Assembly (NCBI GenBank): GCA_944388865.1
Contig: CALXKM010000018.1
Coordinates: 1 to 64,000, forward strand
From: an uncultured Duodenibacillus sp.
Lineage (GTDB): Bacteria; Pseudomonadota; Gammaproteobacteria; Burkholderiales; Burkholderiaceae_F
Reading direction: 5' to 3'
Length of the DNA: 64,000 bases
The notes under the pieces are model-generated. The model worked only from the letters and a program-made list of their open reading frames with translations. It made no database searches and was not told where the DNA came from. Made by a program: the position numbers and the translations under genes. Shown one piece after another: positions 41,542 to 50,807 of the stretch (positions are counted from its first letter, which is position 1; each line of letters starts with the position of its first letter).

Positions 41542-43212
41542 TTAATGGGCTCCGATGGTGTCGCCGTTGCGGCAGAAAAAGCGGGCAAGCAGGCTCATAA
41601 GGCCTGAAGCCGCGAATACGAGAAGAATCAGAATGATGGAAAATGCACAGGCCTGAGCAAACTGCAGCTCCGTCATGCATTCCAGAATGCGCGTCGTAAT
41701 GAGCGTCCAGTGAACGGAGACGAGAAAAATCGTTGCGCTGATAGCCGTCATGGAGTGAATGAAAAGATATTTCATTCCGGCTAGCACCGCCGGCAGCACC
41801 AGAGGAATCGTGATTGATGTAAAGGTCTTTACAGAAGTTGCGCCCAAGCTGCGGCTGGCTTCCTCAATCGAAGGATCGATTTGCGAGAGCGCCGCAATGA
41901 CGTTTCTAATGCCCGCAGACGAGTAGCGAAAGACGTAGGCTGCGACCAGAATGTAGATCGTTCCCGTCAGCACGATGGGCTTGTCGTTGAAAGCAATGAT
42001 GTAGGCGATGCCGACAACCGTGCCAGGAAGCGTGTAATTCAAAAGCGATGCGGTCTCAAGCGACTTGCGTCCGCGAATCTTCAGGCGCGTCGTTACGTAG
42101 CCGACCAGCACGGCCAAGAGGCCGCCCAGAGGCGTTCCGATGCAGGCAATAAGAAGCGTGTCCTTGATGGCCTTCATGCCGTGGGTCATCACATACTCGT
42201 AATTGGCAAGCGTCAGCGAGTTGTCAACGCCCCAGACCTTCACGACGCTGCCCAGAACAATTACGGAGTAGATGGCGATGATCAAGGCGACGACGGCTGC
42301 AATGACAAGGCCCATGATGCTTGTGAGCAACGCTCCCGGGCCGTGAATGCTGCTTCGTCCGCCTGCTTTTCCGCTTACCGTGACGAAGTTTTTGCGGCTG
42401 ACCCAATAGTGCTGCAGCAGATAGACGGCTAGCGCGGGAATAAGCAGCATGAAGGAGAGCGCTGCGCCGCCTTTGAAGTCATACATGCCGGTAATCTGCA
42501 GATAGGCTTGCGTGGGAAGCACGGGGAAGGAGTGTCCTCCCAACACTTGCGGCGTTGCAAAGTCGGCAAGCGAGCAGGAGAAAACGAGCAAAAAGGCGTT
42601 TGCGATGCCCGGTACGGCCAAAGGCATTGTGACGGTGCGAAATACGGTGAGGCTTGAAGCTCCCATCGAATAAGCGGCGTCTTCAAGGTTCGGGTCGATG
42701 CGCGACAGAATGGTCGACAATGTCATGAACGCCACGGGAAAGAATGTGAGCGTCTCGGAAATAAAGGTGCCCCAGAAGCCGTAGAAATTGAAATCTTCAA
42801 TGCCGAACAAAGTAAGGATCATGCCGTTGGGACCAAGCAGCAGCGTGAGCGCAATGCTGCTCGTGAAGGGCGGCGAAATCAGCGGAAGAATGGTAATGCC
42901 GCTTACGGCCATTTTGAGCCAGGCGGGCATGTTGAGGCGCGTAACCGCAAAGGCGAAGATGAAGCCTAAAACGGTGCCGGCAATTCCTACGGAAAAGCCC
43001 AGCAAAATGCTGTTGACGGCGGCCTGCTGGTCATACCAGCTTGAAATGAACGGCTTGAGATTTTCAAGCGTAAAGCCGCTCTCGCCCCAAAAGGTCATGG
43101 CAAGAAGCCGGCACAACGGGTAAAGCACGAAGACGCCGATCAGCAGCCACAGCATCGCCACTGTAAGGCGTGTTGCGGCATCGCGTCCGGATGCGCTCGA
43201 AGATGTCGTCAT
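41542..43212 (-). CDS. ABC importer permease, two fused membrane domains
   Basis: The 556-residue inner-membrane protein carries two complete permease domains, about 12 hydrophobic segments in all. Each has an EAA loop that contacts the ATPase: EDAAYSMGASSLTVFRTVTM near residue 185 and EEASRSLGATSVKTFTSITI near residue 455. This double arrangement is typical of FbpB/ThiP-like transporters for ferric iron, thiamine or aminoethylphosphonate. The downstream ATPase gene directly abuts it. Confidence 0.92.
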   Translation of the reverse strand: MTTSSSASGRDAATRLTVAMLWLLIGVFVLYPLCRLLAMTFWGESGFTLENLKPFISSWYDQQAAVNSILLGFSVGIAGTVLGFIFAFAVTRLNMPAWLKMAVSGITILPLISPPFTSSIALTLLLGPNGMILTLFGIEDFNFYGFWGTFISETLTFFPVAFMTLSTILSRIDPNLEDAAYSMGASSLTVFRTVTMPLAVPGIANAFLLVFSCSLADFATPQVLGGHSFPVLPTQAYLQITGMYDFKGGAALSFMLLIPALAVYLLQHYWVSRKNFVTVSGKAGGRSSIHGPGALLTSIMGLVIAAVVALIIAIYSVIVLGSVVKVWGVDNSLTLANYEYVMTHGMKAIKDTLLIACIGTPLGGLLAVLVGYVTTRLKIRGRKSLETASLLNYTLPGTVVGIAYIIAFNDKPIVLTGTIYILVAAYVFRYSSAGIRNVIAALSQIDPSIEEASRSLGATSVKTFTSITIPLVLPAVLAGMKYLFIHSMTAISATIFLVSVHWTLITTRILECMTELQFAQACAFSIILILLVFAASGLMSLLARFFCRNGDTIGAH

Positions 43213-43333
43213 GATGAACTGCTCAACACGATGCTTAAGCCAGCTTGGAGACTATGGCGTTGTGTTGTTCCTGAGGATAAAAAGGGATGGGGCGCAGCGT
43301 CAGGGCAGCGCCCTTTTTTCCAGGAGAAGTCGT

Positions 43334-44326
43334 TTACTTGATGACTTCGTTTATCCAGCGCTGCGTGTATTCTTTGCGCTTTTCACCCTTCCAGGTGACA
43401 TCAGTCGGCACCATCTTGATTTTGGTGAGATCAAGAATCGGATTGCTGGTCTTGACGTCGTTGCGAGTCGGGACGTAGTTGATTTTGTTGTTGACGATGA
43501 ATTCGGCAAATTTCTTCGAAGCGGCCCAATCGACGAACTTTTTGGCTTCTGCGTTGTTTTTGCCGCCTTTGATGACGCCTGTGGCTTCAATGCCGTAGCT
43601 CACGCCGTCTTCAGGATAGGTGATGACGACCGGATAGTCCTGCTGCTGGATGTCAAGAGCGTCTACGATGTAGAAAATGCCCGAAGCGCACTGTCCGGTT
43701 GCAATCGGCATGGCGCCGCCAGCTCCGCTCTTGGTATACATCTGGATGTTGGCATTGAGTTTTTTCTGGAACTTGAAAGCTTCATCCTCACCCATGATTT
43801 TGACGAGCGAGAAAATGCGTTCAGTGGCTGTGCCGGAAGTGCGGGCGTCAGCCATCTGCAGGTTCTTCTTGTAGCGGGGATCAAGCAGATCAGCCCACTT
43901 GGCAGGGGCCTGCATGTTGTTCTTTTTGAGGAACTTGGTGTTGGTGAGGAAACACAGCGGAATGACGCCGATGCCTGTCCAATGGTTGCCCGGGTCGCGC
44001 ATTTCAGCGGCGATGGCGTCAGAATCTGCGGGGCGATAAGCTTCGAAAATACCTTCCTTGATGGCGGCGGCATACATGTCGGCCGGCCCGCCCAGCATCA
44101 CGTCAACCTGGGGATTGCCTTTTTCAGCCGTGAGTCGAGCAAGAGCCTCGCCGGTGGAAAACCGAAGGAAGTTGACTTTGATGCCGGTGTCCTTTGTGAA
44201 TTCTGCAAAGATGCGCGAGGCATACTTTTCAGGCATCACGGAGTAGGCGTTGAGTTCGGCGGCATTGGCGCCGATGCAAAAGGCAACAAGACCTGCGAGC
44301 ACAGTCAAAAGTTTCTTTTTAGACAT
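43334..44326 (-). CDS. ABC importer periplasmic substrate-binding protein
   Basis: The 330-residue protein has a signal peptide (KKLLTVLAGLVAFCIGANAA) and a type 2 binding-protein fold starting LNAYSVMPEKYASRIFAEFTKDTGIKV. VDVMLGGPADMYAAAIKEG and SKKFAEFIVNNKINYVPTR are typical of the FbpA/AfuA group. I do not see the paired tyrosines of ferric-iron binders, so iron, thiamine, polyamine and phosphonate all remain possible. The ATG at 44326 follows AAGGAT. It is the first gene of the operon with the permease and ATPase downstream. Confidence 0.9.
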   Translation of the reverse strand: MSKKKLLTVLAGLVAFCIGANAAELNAYSVMPEKYASRIFAEFTKDTGIKVNFLRFSTGEALARLTAEKGNPQVDVMLGGPADMYAAAIKEGIFEAYRPADSDAIAAEMRDPGNHWTGIGVIPLCFLTNTKFLKKNNMQAPAKWADLLDPRYKKNLQMADARTSGTATERIFSLVKIMGEDEAFKFQKKLNANIQMYTKSGAGGAMPIATGQCASGIFYIVDALDIQQQDYPVVITYPEDGVSYGIEATGVIKGGKNNAEAKKFVDWAASKKFAEFIVNNKINYVPTRNDVKTSNPILDLTKIKMVPTDVTWKGEKRKEYTQRWINEVIK

Positions 44327-44685
44327 ATCCTTACATCCTCTTTTTGGGAAGGTTGCGGTGCTGCTGCCTGCAATTCGCTGATTGAGAGCAGTGACGGCAT
44401 GGGCAGAAATGTCCTGACTGAGAGCGTCAATCCGAGTAAGAATTCGTTGGCAGCGCATCGGTGAAGATTGTAGCGAAAAGAGCCATGATGCCGTCGGACA
44501 ATTTTGACTTGCTTGTTTTGGATGGATGCGGGCAAAAATTTTGTCAGGTGCTGACCGGTCAATATGCCGGCTTTATGAATCTTTGAACAGAATATTCGAA
44601 AGTCTGAAGACGAATTAGGGAGAAAGAAAAAGTTTCTCAAAAGCCTGAAGTTTTGGAGACGATAACATCCGGCATTCAGCAGCAA
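44327..44685. other. Intergenic region before the binding-protein operon
   Basis: The 359 bases between the binding protein and the sensor kinase gene hold no supported frame. They should contain the promoter of the ABC operon and the terminator of the kinase gene, but neither is obvious. Confidence 0.35.
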
Positions 44686-46068
44686 TCAAGCAGCGGCTTT
44701 TGCAGACTTGTCTTTTTTCCTTTCGTAAAGCGGCATGCGGGCGATGACCTTTAGGCCGTGAGGCTGCACGTTGGCTAGCTGCACGGTTCCATCGGAGCGG
44801 CGCACGATGCGATCAATGATTGCCAGTCCCAGTCCCGTGCCGGTTGCGCCGCCGCGGGCTGCATCGCCGCGCTCAAAGGGCCGCATGAGTCGATCGGCTT
44901 GGCTCATGTCCAGCCCCGGGCCCAGATCGCTCACTGAGAGCACGGCCTTGTCTTTTTCTCTGAAAACTTCCATCGTCAAGTGCAAAATGCCGTCATCGCT
45001 CTTGCCGTAGCGCAGGGCATTGGTGATGAGGTTTTGCACGACGCGTGAGAGCTCAATGGGGTGAGCGCGCACGATGACGTCTTCGGTGATGTCGACTTTA
45101 AGATCAACCGCCGGATCAATTTCAAGTCGGGCGCCATGAATGGCCTGCTTGACCGTGCGCGAAAGGTCAACGGCTTCAAGCGGCTGCGTGCTGCGACGGG
45201 CATAGGCCATGAACTGATTGACGATCATTTCCATCTGCTCAAGATCACTCACCATGTTCTGGCGGGTTTCTTCAGGAAGATCGGCCATTTCCGTTTCAAG
45301 ACGCAGTCGCGTAATGGGGGTGCGCAGGTCATGGCTTACCCCTGCGAGCAGCATCTCGCGGTCTTTTTCCATGCGCGTGATGTCCTGCACCATGCGATTG
45401 AAGCTGGAGTTGACTTCTCGAATTTCTTCGGGACCGCTGTCCTCAGGAAGTGAAGCAGGCATCACCCCGCGGCCAAAGTCTCGCGCATAGCTCGAAAGCG
45501 TGCTCAAGGGTTCAACGACGCGGCGCGTGAGCAACGTCGCGCCAAGAATTGAGGCGACAAATGCAGCAAGAGCCCACCACATCCATGTCGTTCCGTAGGA
45601 CGGGTTGATGAGCGTTGAGTTCGTCATTAGCCAGTAATGGTCGCCTTCGATTGAAAACGAAACCCAGAGTCCCCGTTCGCCGTTGACGCTTCTGGCCAAT
45701 ACCGTGTCTGCTCCAAGAGCGGCTCGAACATAGTTTTCAACGTCGGCGATTGACCAGGGAGAACCGCTCTCGCTCGAGAGCGGTTCGTAGAGATCATTCG
45801 TTTCTTTGGGCAGAATGCGCAGACCTTCTCGGCTTGCAAGCACAAGCAGCAGATCGGGGCGGTAGACGGGATCTGCGCTGACAAGCGCATAGCGCGTCAA
45901 ATTGGCCATGGTGACGATCTGGCGCGCAGCGCTGATGGCGTACGGAGTCTCGCTTAAGACGCGAAAACTCTGAAGCCAGCCCATCACCGAGAAGATGATG
46001 AGCAGCATCAAGAGAATGAATGTTCGCCAAAAAAGGTTCGGCGTTCTACGGGAACTGATGGAGGCCAT
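44686..46068 (-). CDS. EnvZ-like sensor histidine kinase
   Basis: This is a membrane sensor kinase partnered with the OmpR-type regulator upstream. The 460-residue protein has two membrane helices (about residues 14-33 and 160-185) flanking a periplasmic sensor domain. A HAMP linker follows (RRVVEPLSTLSSYARDFGRG), then the phosphoacceptor helix LLAGVSHDLRTPITRLRLE (H-box) and a catalytic domain with LITNALRYG (N-box), SDLGPGLD and GTGLGLAIIDRIV (G-boxes). The sequence around the H-box is closest to EnvZ. It starts 34 bases after the regulator gene. Confidence 0.92.
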   Translation of the reverse strand: MASISSRRTPNLFWRTFILLMLLIIFSVMGWLQSFRVLSETPYAISAARQIVTMANLTRYALVSADPVYRPDLLLVLASREGLRILPKETNDLYEPLSSESGSPWSIADVENYVRAALGADTVLARSVNGERGLWVSFSIEGDHYWLMTNSTLINPSYGTTWMWWALAAFVASILGATLLTRRVVEPLSTLSSYARDFGRGVMPASLPEDSGPEEIREVNSSFNRMVQDITRMEKDREMLLAGVSHDLRTPITRLRLETEMADLPEETRQNMVSDLEQMEMIVNQFMAYARRSTQPLEAVDLSRTVKQAIHGARLEIDPAVDLKVDITEDVIVRAHPIELSRVVQNLITNALRYGKSDDGILHLTMEVFREKDKAVLSVSDLGPGLDMSQADRLMRPFERGDAARGGATGTGLGLAIIDRIVRRSDGTVQLANVQPHGLKVIARMPLYERKKDKSAKAAA

Positions 46069-46102
46069 GCCGCAATACTTCGGACGCGGTTTTTAAGTTG
46101 GC

Positions 46103-46852
46103 TTACTTTTTGGATTCAGCTGCAGGCGCCGTGTCGTCGGGTATAAACACATATCCCAGTCCCCAGACCGTCTGCAGATAGTGCGGCTTGGAAGGATCGG
46201 GTTCAATGAGTTTTCTCAAGCGGCTCACCTGCACGTCAAGCGAACGGTCGAATGCTTCATATTCGCGGCCGCGGGCCATTTCCATGAGCTTGTCTCGCGA
46301 CAGCGGCACGCGGGGGTGGCGAGCGAAAGCTTTCATGACGGCAAATTCGCCGGTGGTAAGAGGCACTGGCTTGCCGTTTTTTCTTAGTTCACGCCGGCCA
46401 AGGTCGAGCTCAAAGTCGCCGAAGACGACCACTTCGTTTTCAAGCGAAGGGGCGCCTGGAGCGTCTGCGCGCGGACGACGGCGCAGTACAGCGTGCACGC
46501 GAGCCAAAAGCTCACGCGGGTTGAAGGGTTTCGGAATGTAGTCGTCGGCGCCGAGCTCCAACCCCACAATGCGGTCAACATCCTCGCCTCTGGCTGTGAG
46601 CATGAGCACCGGGGTCGTATCTTTGCTCGCGCGCAGGCGGCGCAGAATCTGCAGGCCGTCTTCGCCGGGCATCATCAGATCAAGAATGAGTGCATCAAAA
46701 CGTTCGCGCATCCAGATGCGGTTCATGGCCTGACCATTTTCGGCTACGGTGACGGAAAAACCGTTTTCGCCGAAATAGCGGCGCAACAGGTCGCGCAGGC
46801 GGGGATCGTCGTCAACGATGAGAATTTTGGGTGTGCGTTCAGTTTCGGCCAT
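46103..46852 (-). CDS. ompR: OmpR-family response regulator
   Basis: The 249-residue protein has a receiver domain (ILIVDDDPRLRDLLRRYFGE, phosphorylated Asp in LILDLMMPGEDGL, TARGEDVDRIVG, KPF lysine) and a C-terminal winged-helix DNA-binding domain (LTTGEFAVMKAFARHPRVPL to QTVWGLGYVFIP). The pairing with an EnvZ-like kinase supports an OmpR-like role, in Proteobacteria often osmotic or porin control. A porin gene lies about 18 kb away, but a link is only inference. Divergent from a small exported-protein gene at 47090. Confidence 0.93.
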   Translation of the reverse strand: MAETERTPKILIVDDDPRLRDLLRRYFGENGFSVTVAENGQAMNRIWMRERFDALILDLMMPGEDGLQILRRLRASKDTTPVLMLTARGEDVDRIVGLELGADDYIPKPFNPRELLARVHAVLRRRPRADAPGAPSLENEVVVFGDFELDLGRRELRKNGKPVPLTTGEFAVMKAFARHPRVPLSRDKLMEMARGREYEAFDRSLDVQVSRLRKLIEPDPSKPHYLQTVWGLGYVFIPDDTAPAAESKK

Positions 46853-47089
46853 GTTGTTTTTATCTCCGAGAATGAATCAAAAACTCTAAAAGGAGCGGCC
46901 GCATGCTTTCGGCGGGGCGTCCTCTGGTGTTGCGAATTTTGCCTGTTACAAATTCGACCCGATACAAGACTAACACTGTCTGTTACAAAATCAAGGGCAT
47001 TTTTGCGAATTTCACAAGCGCTTTCTGCGATCTTTACACGCAATAACGGTAAAGTACCGTTTCAAGGACAACCGGAGAGTTTTCTGTAC

Positions 47090-47626
47090 ATGAATTCTTT
47101 GATTGGAAAATTCGTTTTCACGGCCTGCCTGGCTGGCTGCGCCGGCATCGCTTCGGCGGAGGCGACGCTCGTGCCTCTTGTGCCTCAGGCATCCCGAACC
47201 GGCCCATCCGAGGTGCTTCTATGGGACCAGATGGATGCGCAGCAGCGCGCCCGTTTGTGGCCGCTTCTGACGCATGAACAGCGTCTTTTTCAGTGGCGGT
47301 ACATGACCAAGGACGAGCGCCGGCAGATGCGCATGAACATGACGCCGGGCGAACGCAGGGCCATCAAGCAGCGCTACGTCATCGACTTTACGCCGAATCA
47401 GGATCGCGAGAAAAAGCCGGTGCGCCGCATGACTCCCGCCGAGCGTGAATTGCTCAGGCAGCAGGTTATTGAGGTGCACGTGGAAATCCGCCGCGGCGTT
47501 CCCTATAACTGCACCGATCCGACCGACTGTCCAAGGTCGGCATTCAGAACCCGTTCAGCTGAAACAGCCGGGAGCATGATTGTTGACGAACAAAAGGTGC
47601 ACCGAGACCTGACCGGCCAGCAATAG
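47090..47626 (+). CDS. Exported DUF3106-like helical protein
   Basis: Function is unknown. The 178-residue protein has a signal peptide (FVFTACLAGCAGIASA) and then Arg/Glu/Trp-rich helices: LWPLLTHEQRLFQWRYMTKD, then ERRQMRMNMTPGERRAIKQR, RRMTPAERELLRQQ. The repeated '(M/L)TPxER(R/E)' pattern is like DUF3106 and related burkholderial periplasmic proteins. A longer frame opens at 46493 but crosses the ompR promoter, so I take the ATG at 47090, preceded by GGAG. It is divergent from ompR and might belong to its regulon. Confidence 0.75.
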   Translation: MNSLIGKFVFTACLAGCAGIASAEATLVPLVPQASRTGPSEVLLWDQMDAQQRARLWPLLTHEQRLFQWRYMTKDERRQMRMNMTPGERRAIKQRYVIDFTPNQDREKKPVRRMTPAERELLRQQVIEVHVEIRRGVPYNCTDPTDCPRSAFRTRSAETAGSMIVDEQKVHRDLTGQQ

Positions 47627-47652
47627 CAGCAAAAAGTTTGGTTGAGCTGAAG

Positions 47653-47672
47653 GCCCGCTTCGCGCGGGCTTT
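47653..47672 (+). terminator. Rho-independent terminator
   Basis: GCCCGC and GCGGGC (47653-47667) form a tight stem followed by five T, 27 bases after the DUF3106-like gene. Confidence 0.88.
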
Positions 47673-47746
47673 TTGCTGACGAAGTTTCGTTGACGCTGAA
47701 GAAAATAAAGGGCCGTAAAAGAGTCTTTAAACGCGCAGGGGGACTG

Positions 47747-48553
47747 TTATTGAGAAGAGTTGGTATTTTCTGGAACAGCAATGACGCTGGCGTAGTTTGG
47801 ACGCTCTTTAAGGTTTTCATGCAGCATTTTAACTTGAATGCCAAAGCTCTGAGTGAGGTTTTCTTCGGTGATGACGTCTTTGGCTGGACCAAAAATCGTT
47901 TTGCATCCGGGCAACATAACGAGCGCATGGTCGCTCAGTTCAATGGCGTGCGAAGGAAAGTGCGTATTGATCACGGCTCCGATGCCTAAATCGGTTTTGA
48001 GTCGATGAAGAACTTTGAGCACCTGAAGCTGGTTTTTATAGTCAAGATTGCTTTCTGGTTCATCAAGCACGAGCAGCTGAGGTTCGCCGGCGAGCGCCCT
48101 TGCAACTAAAGCCAGCTGATACTGGCCGCCGGAGATCTCGTCGCAGCGGGCGTTTGCAAGATGCGAGATGCCAACCGCCTCAAGTGCTTCATTGACTTTT
48201 TCCCAATCCTTTTTTCCTGGTCTGGCAAAGGTTCCAAGGCGAACGCTGCGTCCAAGCACGACCATGTCTCGGACGGTAAAGGAAAGCATTGAGTTTTTTG
48301 CCTGAGCAACATATCCAATGCGAGACCAAAAGTCGCGTGCAGCAATGCTGCGGATATCGGCGCCGTCAATTAATGTTGCGCCCGAATTCCAGCGCTCAAA
48401 GCCAAGCAGACACTTCAAAAGCGTGGTTTTGCCTGCGCCGTTTCGTCCGAGAATGCTCAGAATCGTGCTGCAGTTAAGGGAAAAATTTACGTCTTCAAGC
48501 AGCGGATGATTGCTTGCGTAGCTAAAAAATCCGTGTGAGACAGCTAGCTCCAT
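47747..48553 (-). CDS. Siderophore/heme/cobalamin-type ABC importer ATPase
   Basis: The 268-residue ATPase has Walker A LGRNGAGKTTLLKCLLGF, Q-loop GYVAQAKNSMLSFTV, a slightly unusual signature EISGGQYQLALVARALA, Walker B LLVLDEPESNLD and H-loop INTHFPSHA. The group is FecE/BtuD/FepC. It follows the FecCD-type permease by 13 bases; the binding protein is the first gene of the operon. Substrate is not determined by sequence. Confidence 0.93.
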   Translation of the reverse strand: MELAVSHGFFSYASNHPLLEDVNFSLNCSTILSILGRNGAGKTTLLKCLLGFERWNSGATLIDGADIRSIAARDFWSRIGYVAQAKNSMLSFTVRDMVVLGRSVRLGTFARPGKKDWEKVNEALEAVGISHLANARCDEISGGQYQLALVARALAGEPQLLVLDEPESNLDYKNQLQVLKVLHRLKTDLGIGAVINTHFPSHAIELSDHALVMLPGCKTIFGPAKDVITEENLTQSFGIQVKMLHENLKERPNYASVIAVPENTNSSQ

Positions 48554-48566
48554 GATGTTTTCTCTC

Positions 48567-49580
48567 CTAGAGTCTGGCTACGGCGCTGCGCCTGAGCAGA
48601 ATCAAAAATACAGGAGCTCCGAGAATGGCCGTCAGAATGCATACCGGAATTTCCATCTGCGTGGCAGATCTTGCAGCGGTGTCACACAAAAGCACGAACA
48701 GAGCGCCGTAGACGAAACTTGCAGGCACGACGCGTTCATTGCTGCTGCCGACGACCAGACGAACAAAATGAGGAATCAGCAGGCCCACCCAGCCGATCAG
48801 TCCGCACATGCTCACAACGGCTGCGCTGATCATCGTGCATGACACAATCACGGCAAATCGAAGCTGTGCGAGATTGATGCCAAGGGACTTGGCTTCATCG
48901 GCCGGAAGCGAAAGCGCATTCAATCGCCAGCGCAGCAGGTACAGCACGAAGGCTCCAACCAGAATAAAAGGCAGTCCCAGAGCAAGGGACTTGAGCGTTG
49001 CGCCGGTCATGGAGCCCATCAGCCAGAAAGTTACGGCTGGAAGTTCGTCTTGCGGATCGGCCACATATTTGACCAGAGCAATCAGCGCGCTGAAAAATGC
49101 AGCAATCACTAAGCCGGACAGTATGAGCATCAGGATGGATGTTTTGCTGCGCACGCTGCTGATGCCGTAGACAAGCGCAACAGCTGCAAGTCCCATGATG
49201 AGCGATGCAATTTGAATGCCGAATCCGTCGGCGCCAAGCAAGATGCCCAAAACCGCGCCGAAGGCGGATCCTGTAGCTACGCCGAGCGTATCGGGAGTTG
49301 CGAGCGGGTTGGAGAATAAAGCTTGAAAAGCAGCGCCTGCCGAGGCAAGACCGGCGCCTGCGGCAAGAGCCAGCAACACCCGCGGCAGCCTCACGTTGAA
49401 GACGACCGACTTCATGGCAGCAGTGATGTCGGCATTGTCGGCAAAGGGCGAAATGAGAACGGTTGCAGTCTGCGCAAGCGACAGGGAAAAACGCCCCAGG
49501 GCAAGAGCAGCAAGCGCAGCCAAAATGCCAAGCGCAATGCCTGTCGTCATGAAAAGCCGGTAGCGGTTTTGCGATAGCAT
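48567..49580 (-). CDS. FecCD-family ABC importer permease
   Basis: The 337-residue integral membrane protein has about nine or ten hydrophobic segments. Family motifs include RLPRVLLALAAGAGLASAGA (N-terminal) with FQALFSNPLATPDTLGVATGSAFGA, GSMTGATLK, LGINLAQLRF, and the cytoplasmic loop GLIGWVGLLIPHFVRLVVGS, which couples to the ATPase. All point to iron-siderophore, heme or cobalamin import. It is the middle gene of a three-gene operon. Confidence 0.94.
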   Translation of the reverse strand: MLSQNRYRLFMTTGIALGILAALAALALGRFSLSLAQTATVLISPFADNADITAAMKSVVFNVRLPRVLLALAAGAGLASAGAAFQALFSNPLATPDTLGVATGSAFGAVLGILLGADGFGIQIASLIMGLAAVALVYGISSVRSKTSILMLILSGLVIAAFFSALIALVKYVADPQDELPAVTFWLMGSMTGATLKSLALGLPFILVGAFVLYLLRWRLNALSLPADEAKSLGINLAQLRFAVIVSCTMISAAVVSMCGLIGWVGLLIPHFVRLVVGSSNERVVPASFVYGALFVLLCDTAARSATQMEIPVCILTAILGAPVFLILLRRSAVARL

Positions 49581-49591
49581 GCTGAGACCCT

Positions 49592-50671
49592 TTAGTGCAC
49601 TGCAAATAAGCGGCGTGCAGTTTCCTGATCAAGCTCAAGGCCAAAGAGCTCTTTGTAGTAGGCAAGCGTTTCTTTGGTCATATCAATGTCATTAAAACGA
49701 TCAGGGTAGAGCGTCTTTGCCATCCACAGCAGCGTCAGGGGAGAGTCTGCCGAAGGCGTGTAGCTGCGATAGAGCCCAAGCGGCATTTTATAGACGGCTT
49801 TTTCTTGAACAGCCTTGACGCTTGACCAGTCATGCATCCGATTCTTCAAGAGGTCCTCAGCAGCGGCACGCGTGAAGTTAGTAAGAAACACGACATCAGG
49901 ATTCCAGGCATAGACTTGCTCGATGTTGATGACGGCGTTTGCATTTTCAGCCGTGATTGACTCGGCCGCATTGACGGCAGCGGCTGCATCGCACCAGAAC
50001 TGACCAAAAAAGCGACTGCCGCTTGTGACGATGCGGCGGGCATCGTACTGCACAAGGAAAAGAACGCGCTTTTTGTCCTGGGTTTTGATTTCTTTGGTGC
50101 GTTCATTGACGAGTGCGGAGATTCTTTGCGCATAGCTGCTGATGCGGGCGGCATTAACGGAGTCGCCGAGAACGTCGCGCAGCATCTGCACCCAGCTCTC
50201 AAAAGTTGCAAAGACGTTGTAGTTTTCGCGCGTGGCGCTGACAGCCACGGCATTGAGCCCTGATGCTTCAAGGCGCGACACCAGCGTCTTGTTGGATGCG
50301 TTGACGAAGATGACGTCGGGGGCAAGAGCCATGAGCGACTCAATATTTGCTTCAGAGCCCTTCATAAAGCTTGTATCGGCTTTGAGCACTTGCGGGCGGA
50401 TTTTTCCTAAAAGACCGTTTTTGGCTGCGCTCATTGATACTGGATGCATGCCGACGATTGCTTCAGAACGGCTCAGCACGGCAGCAAGAGATGCAAGCGG
50501 ATAAATGTCGGCAACAACAATGCGTTCGATTTTGTCGGGAACCTCAACCGTGCGGTTTAGGTGATCGACCACGGTGCGCGCCCAAAGCGATGAAGTTGAG
50601 AATAGTCCGATAACAGTTGCGCATGTCGCTGACAACAAGAAGCACAGCGTGAAGCGAGAAGACTTAGGCAT
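49592..50671 (-). CDS. Periplasmic binding protein of the FecCD-type importer
   Basis: The 359-residue protein has a signal peptide (FLLSATCATVIGLFSTSSLWA) and the class III binding-protein fold: DHLNRTVEVPDKIERIVVAD, IESLMALAPDVIFVNASN, and a long linking helix. The C-terminal lobe includes INIEQVYAWNPDVVFL and ADSPLTLLWMAKTLYPDRF. This is the BtuF/FhuD/FepB group. It heads the operon with the permease and ATPase and probably determines substrate, which I cannot name. Iron-linked regulation would be expected, but I see no clear Fur box. Confidence 0.9.
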   Translation of the reverse strand: MPKSSRFTLCFLLSATCATVIGLFSTSSLWARTVVDHLNRTVEVPDKIERIVVADIYPLASLAAVLSRSEAIVGMHPVSMSAAKNGLLGKIRPQVLKADTSFMKGSEANIESLMALAPDVIFVNASNKTLVSRLEASGLNAVAVSATRENYNVFATFESWVQMLRDVLGDSVNAARISSYAQRISALVNERTKEIKTQDKKRVLFLVQYDARRIVTSGSRFFGQFWCDAAAAVNAAESITAENANAVINIEQVYAWNPDVVFLTNFTRAAAEDLLKNRMHDWSSVKAVQEKAVYKMPLGLYRSYTPSADSPLTLLWMAKTLYPDRFNDIDMTKETLAYYKELFGLELDQETARRLFAVH

Positions 50672-50807
50672 GAAATGTCGTCAAGCCGCAGAGGGCCGCA
50701 AAAAAACAAAAATACCGAATATAAAAGCTGATGCAGGCTCGGCAAAGCATGAAGAAAGAAACAAAAAATGCACAAGGCGCGTGCTTTTTTCGCGCTTTGC
50801 GCCGCAC

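Noticed and set aside
43211..44464. 417-codon plus-strand frame opposite the substrate-binding protein gene
   Set aside because: The minus-strand binding protein has a signal peptide and family motifs; the antisense frame has none.
46493..47089. Upstream extension of the DUF3106-like gene through ompR
   Set aside because: The signal peptide starts at 47090, and the extension is antisense to ompR coding sequence.
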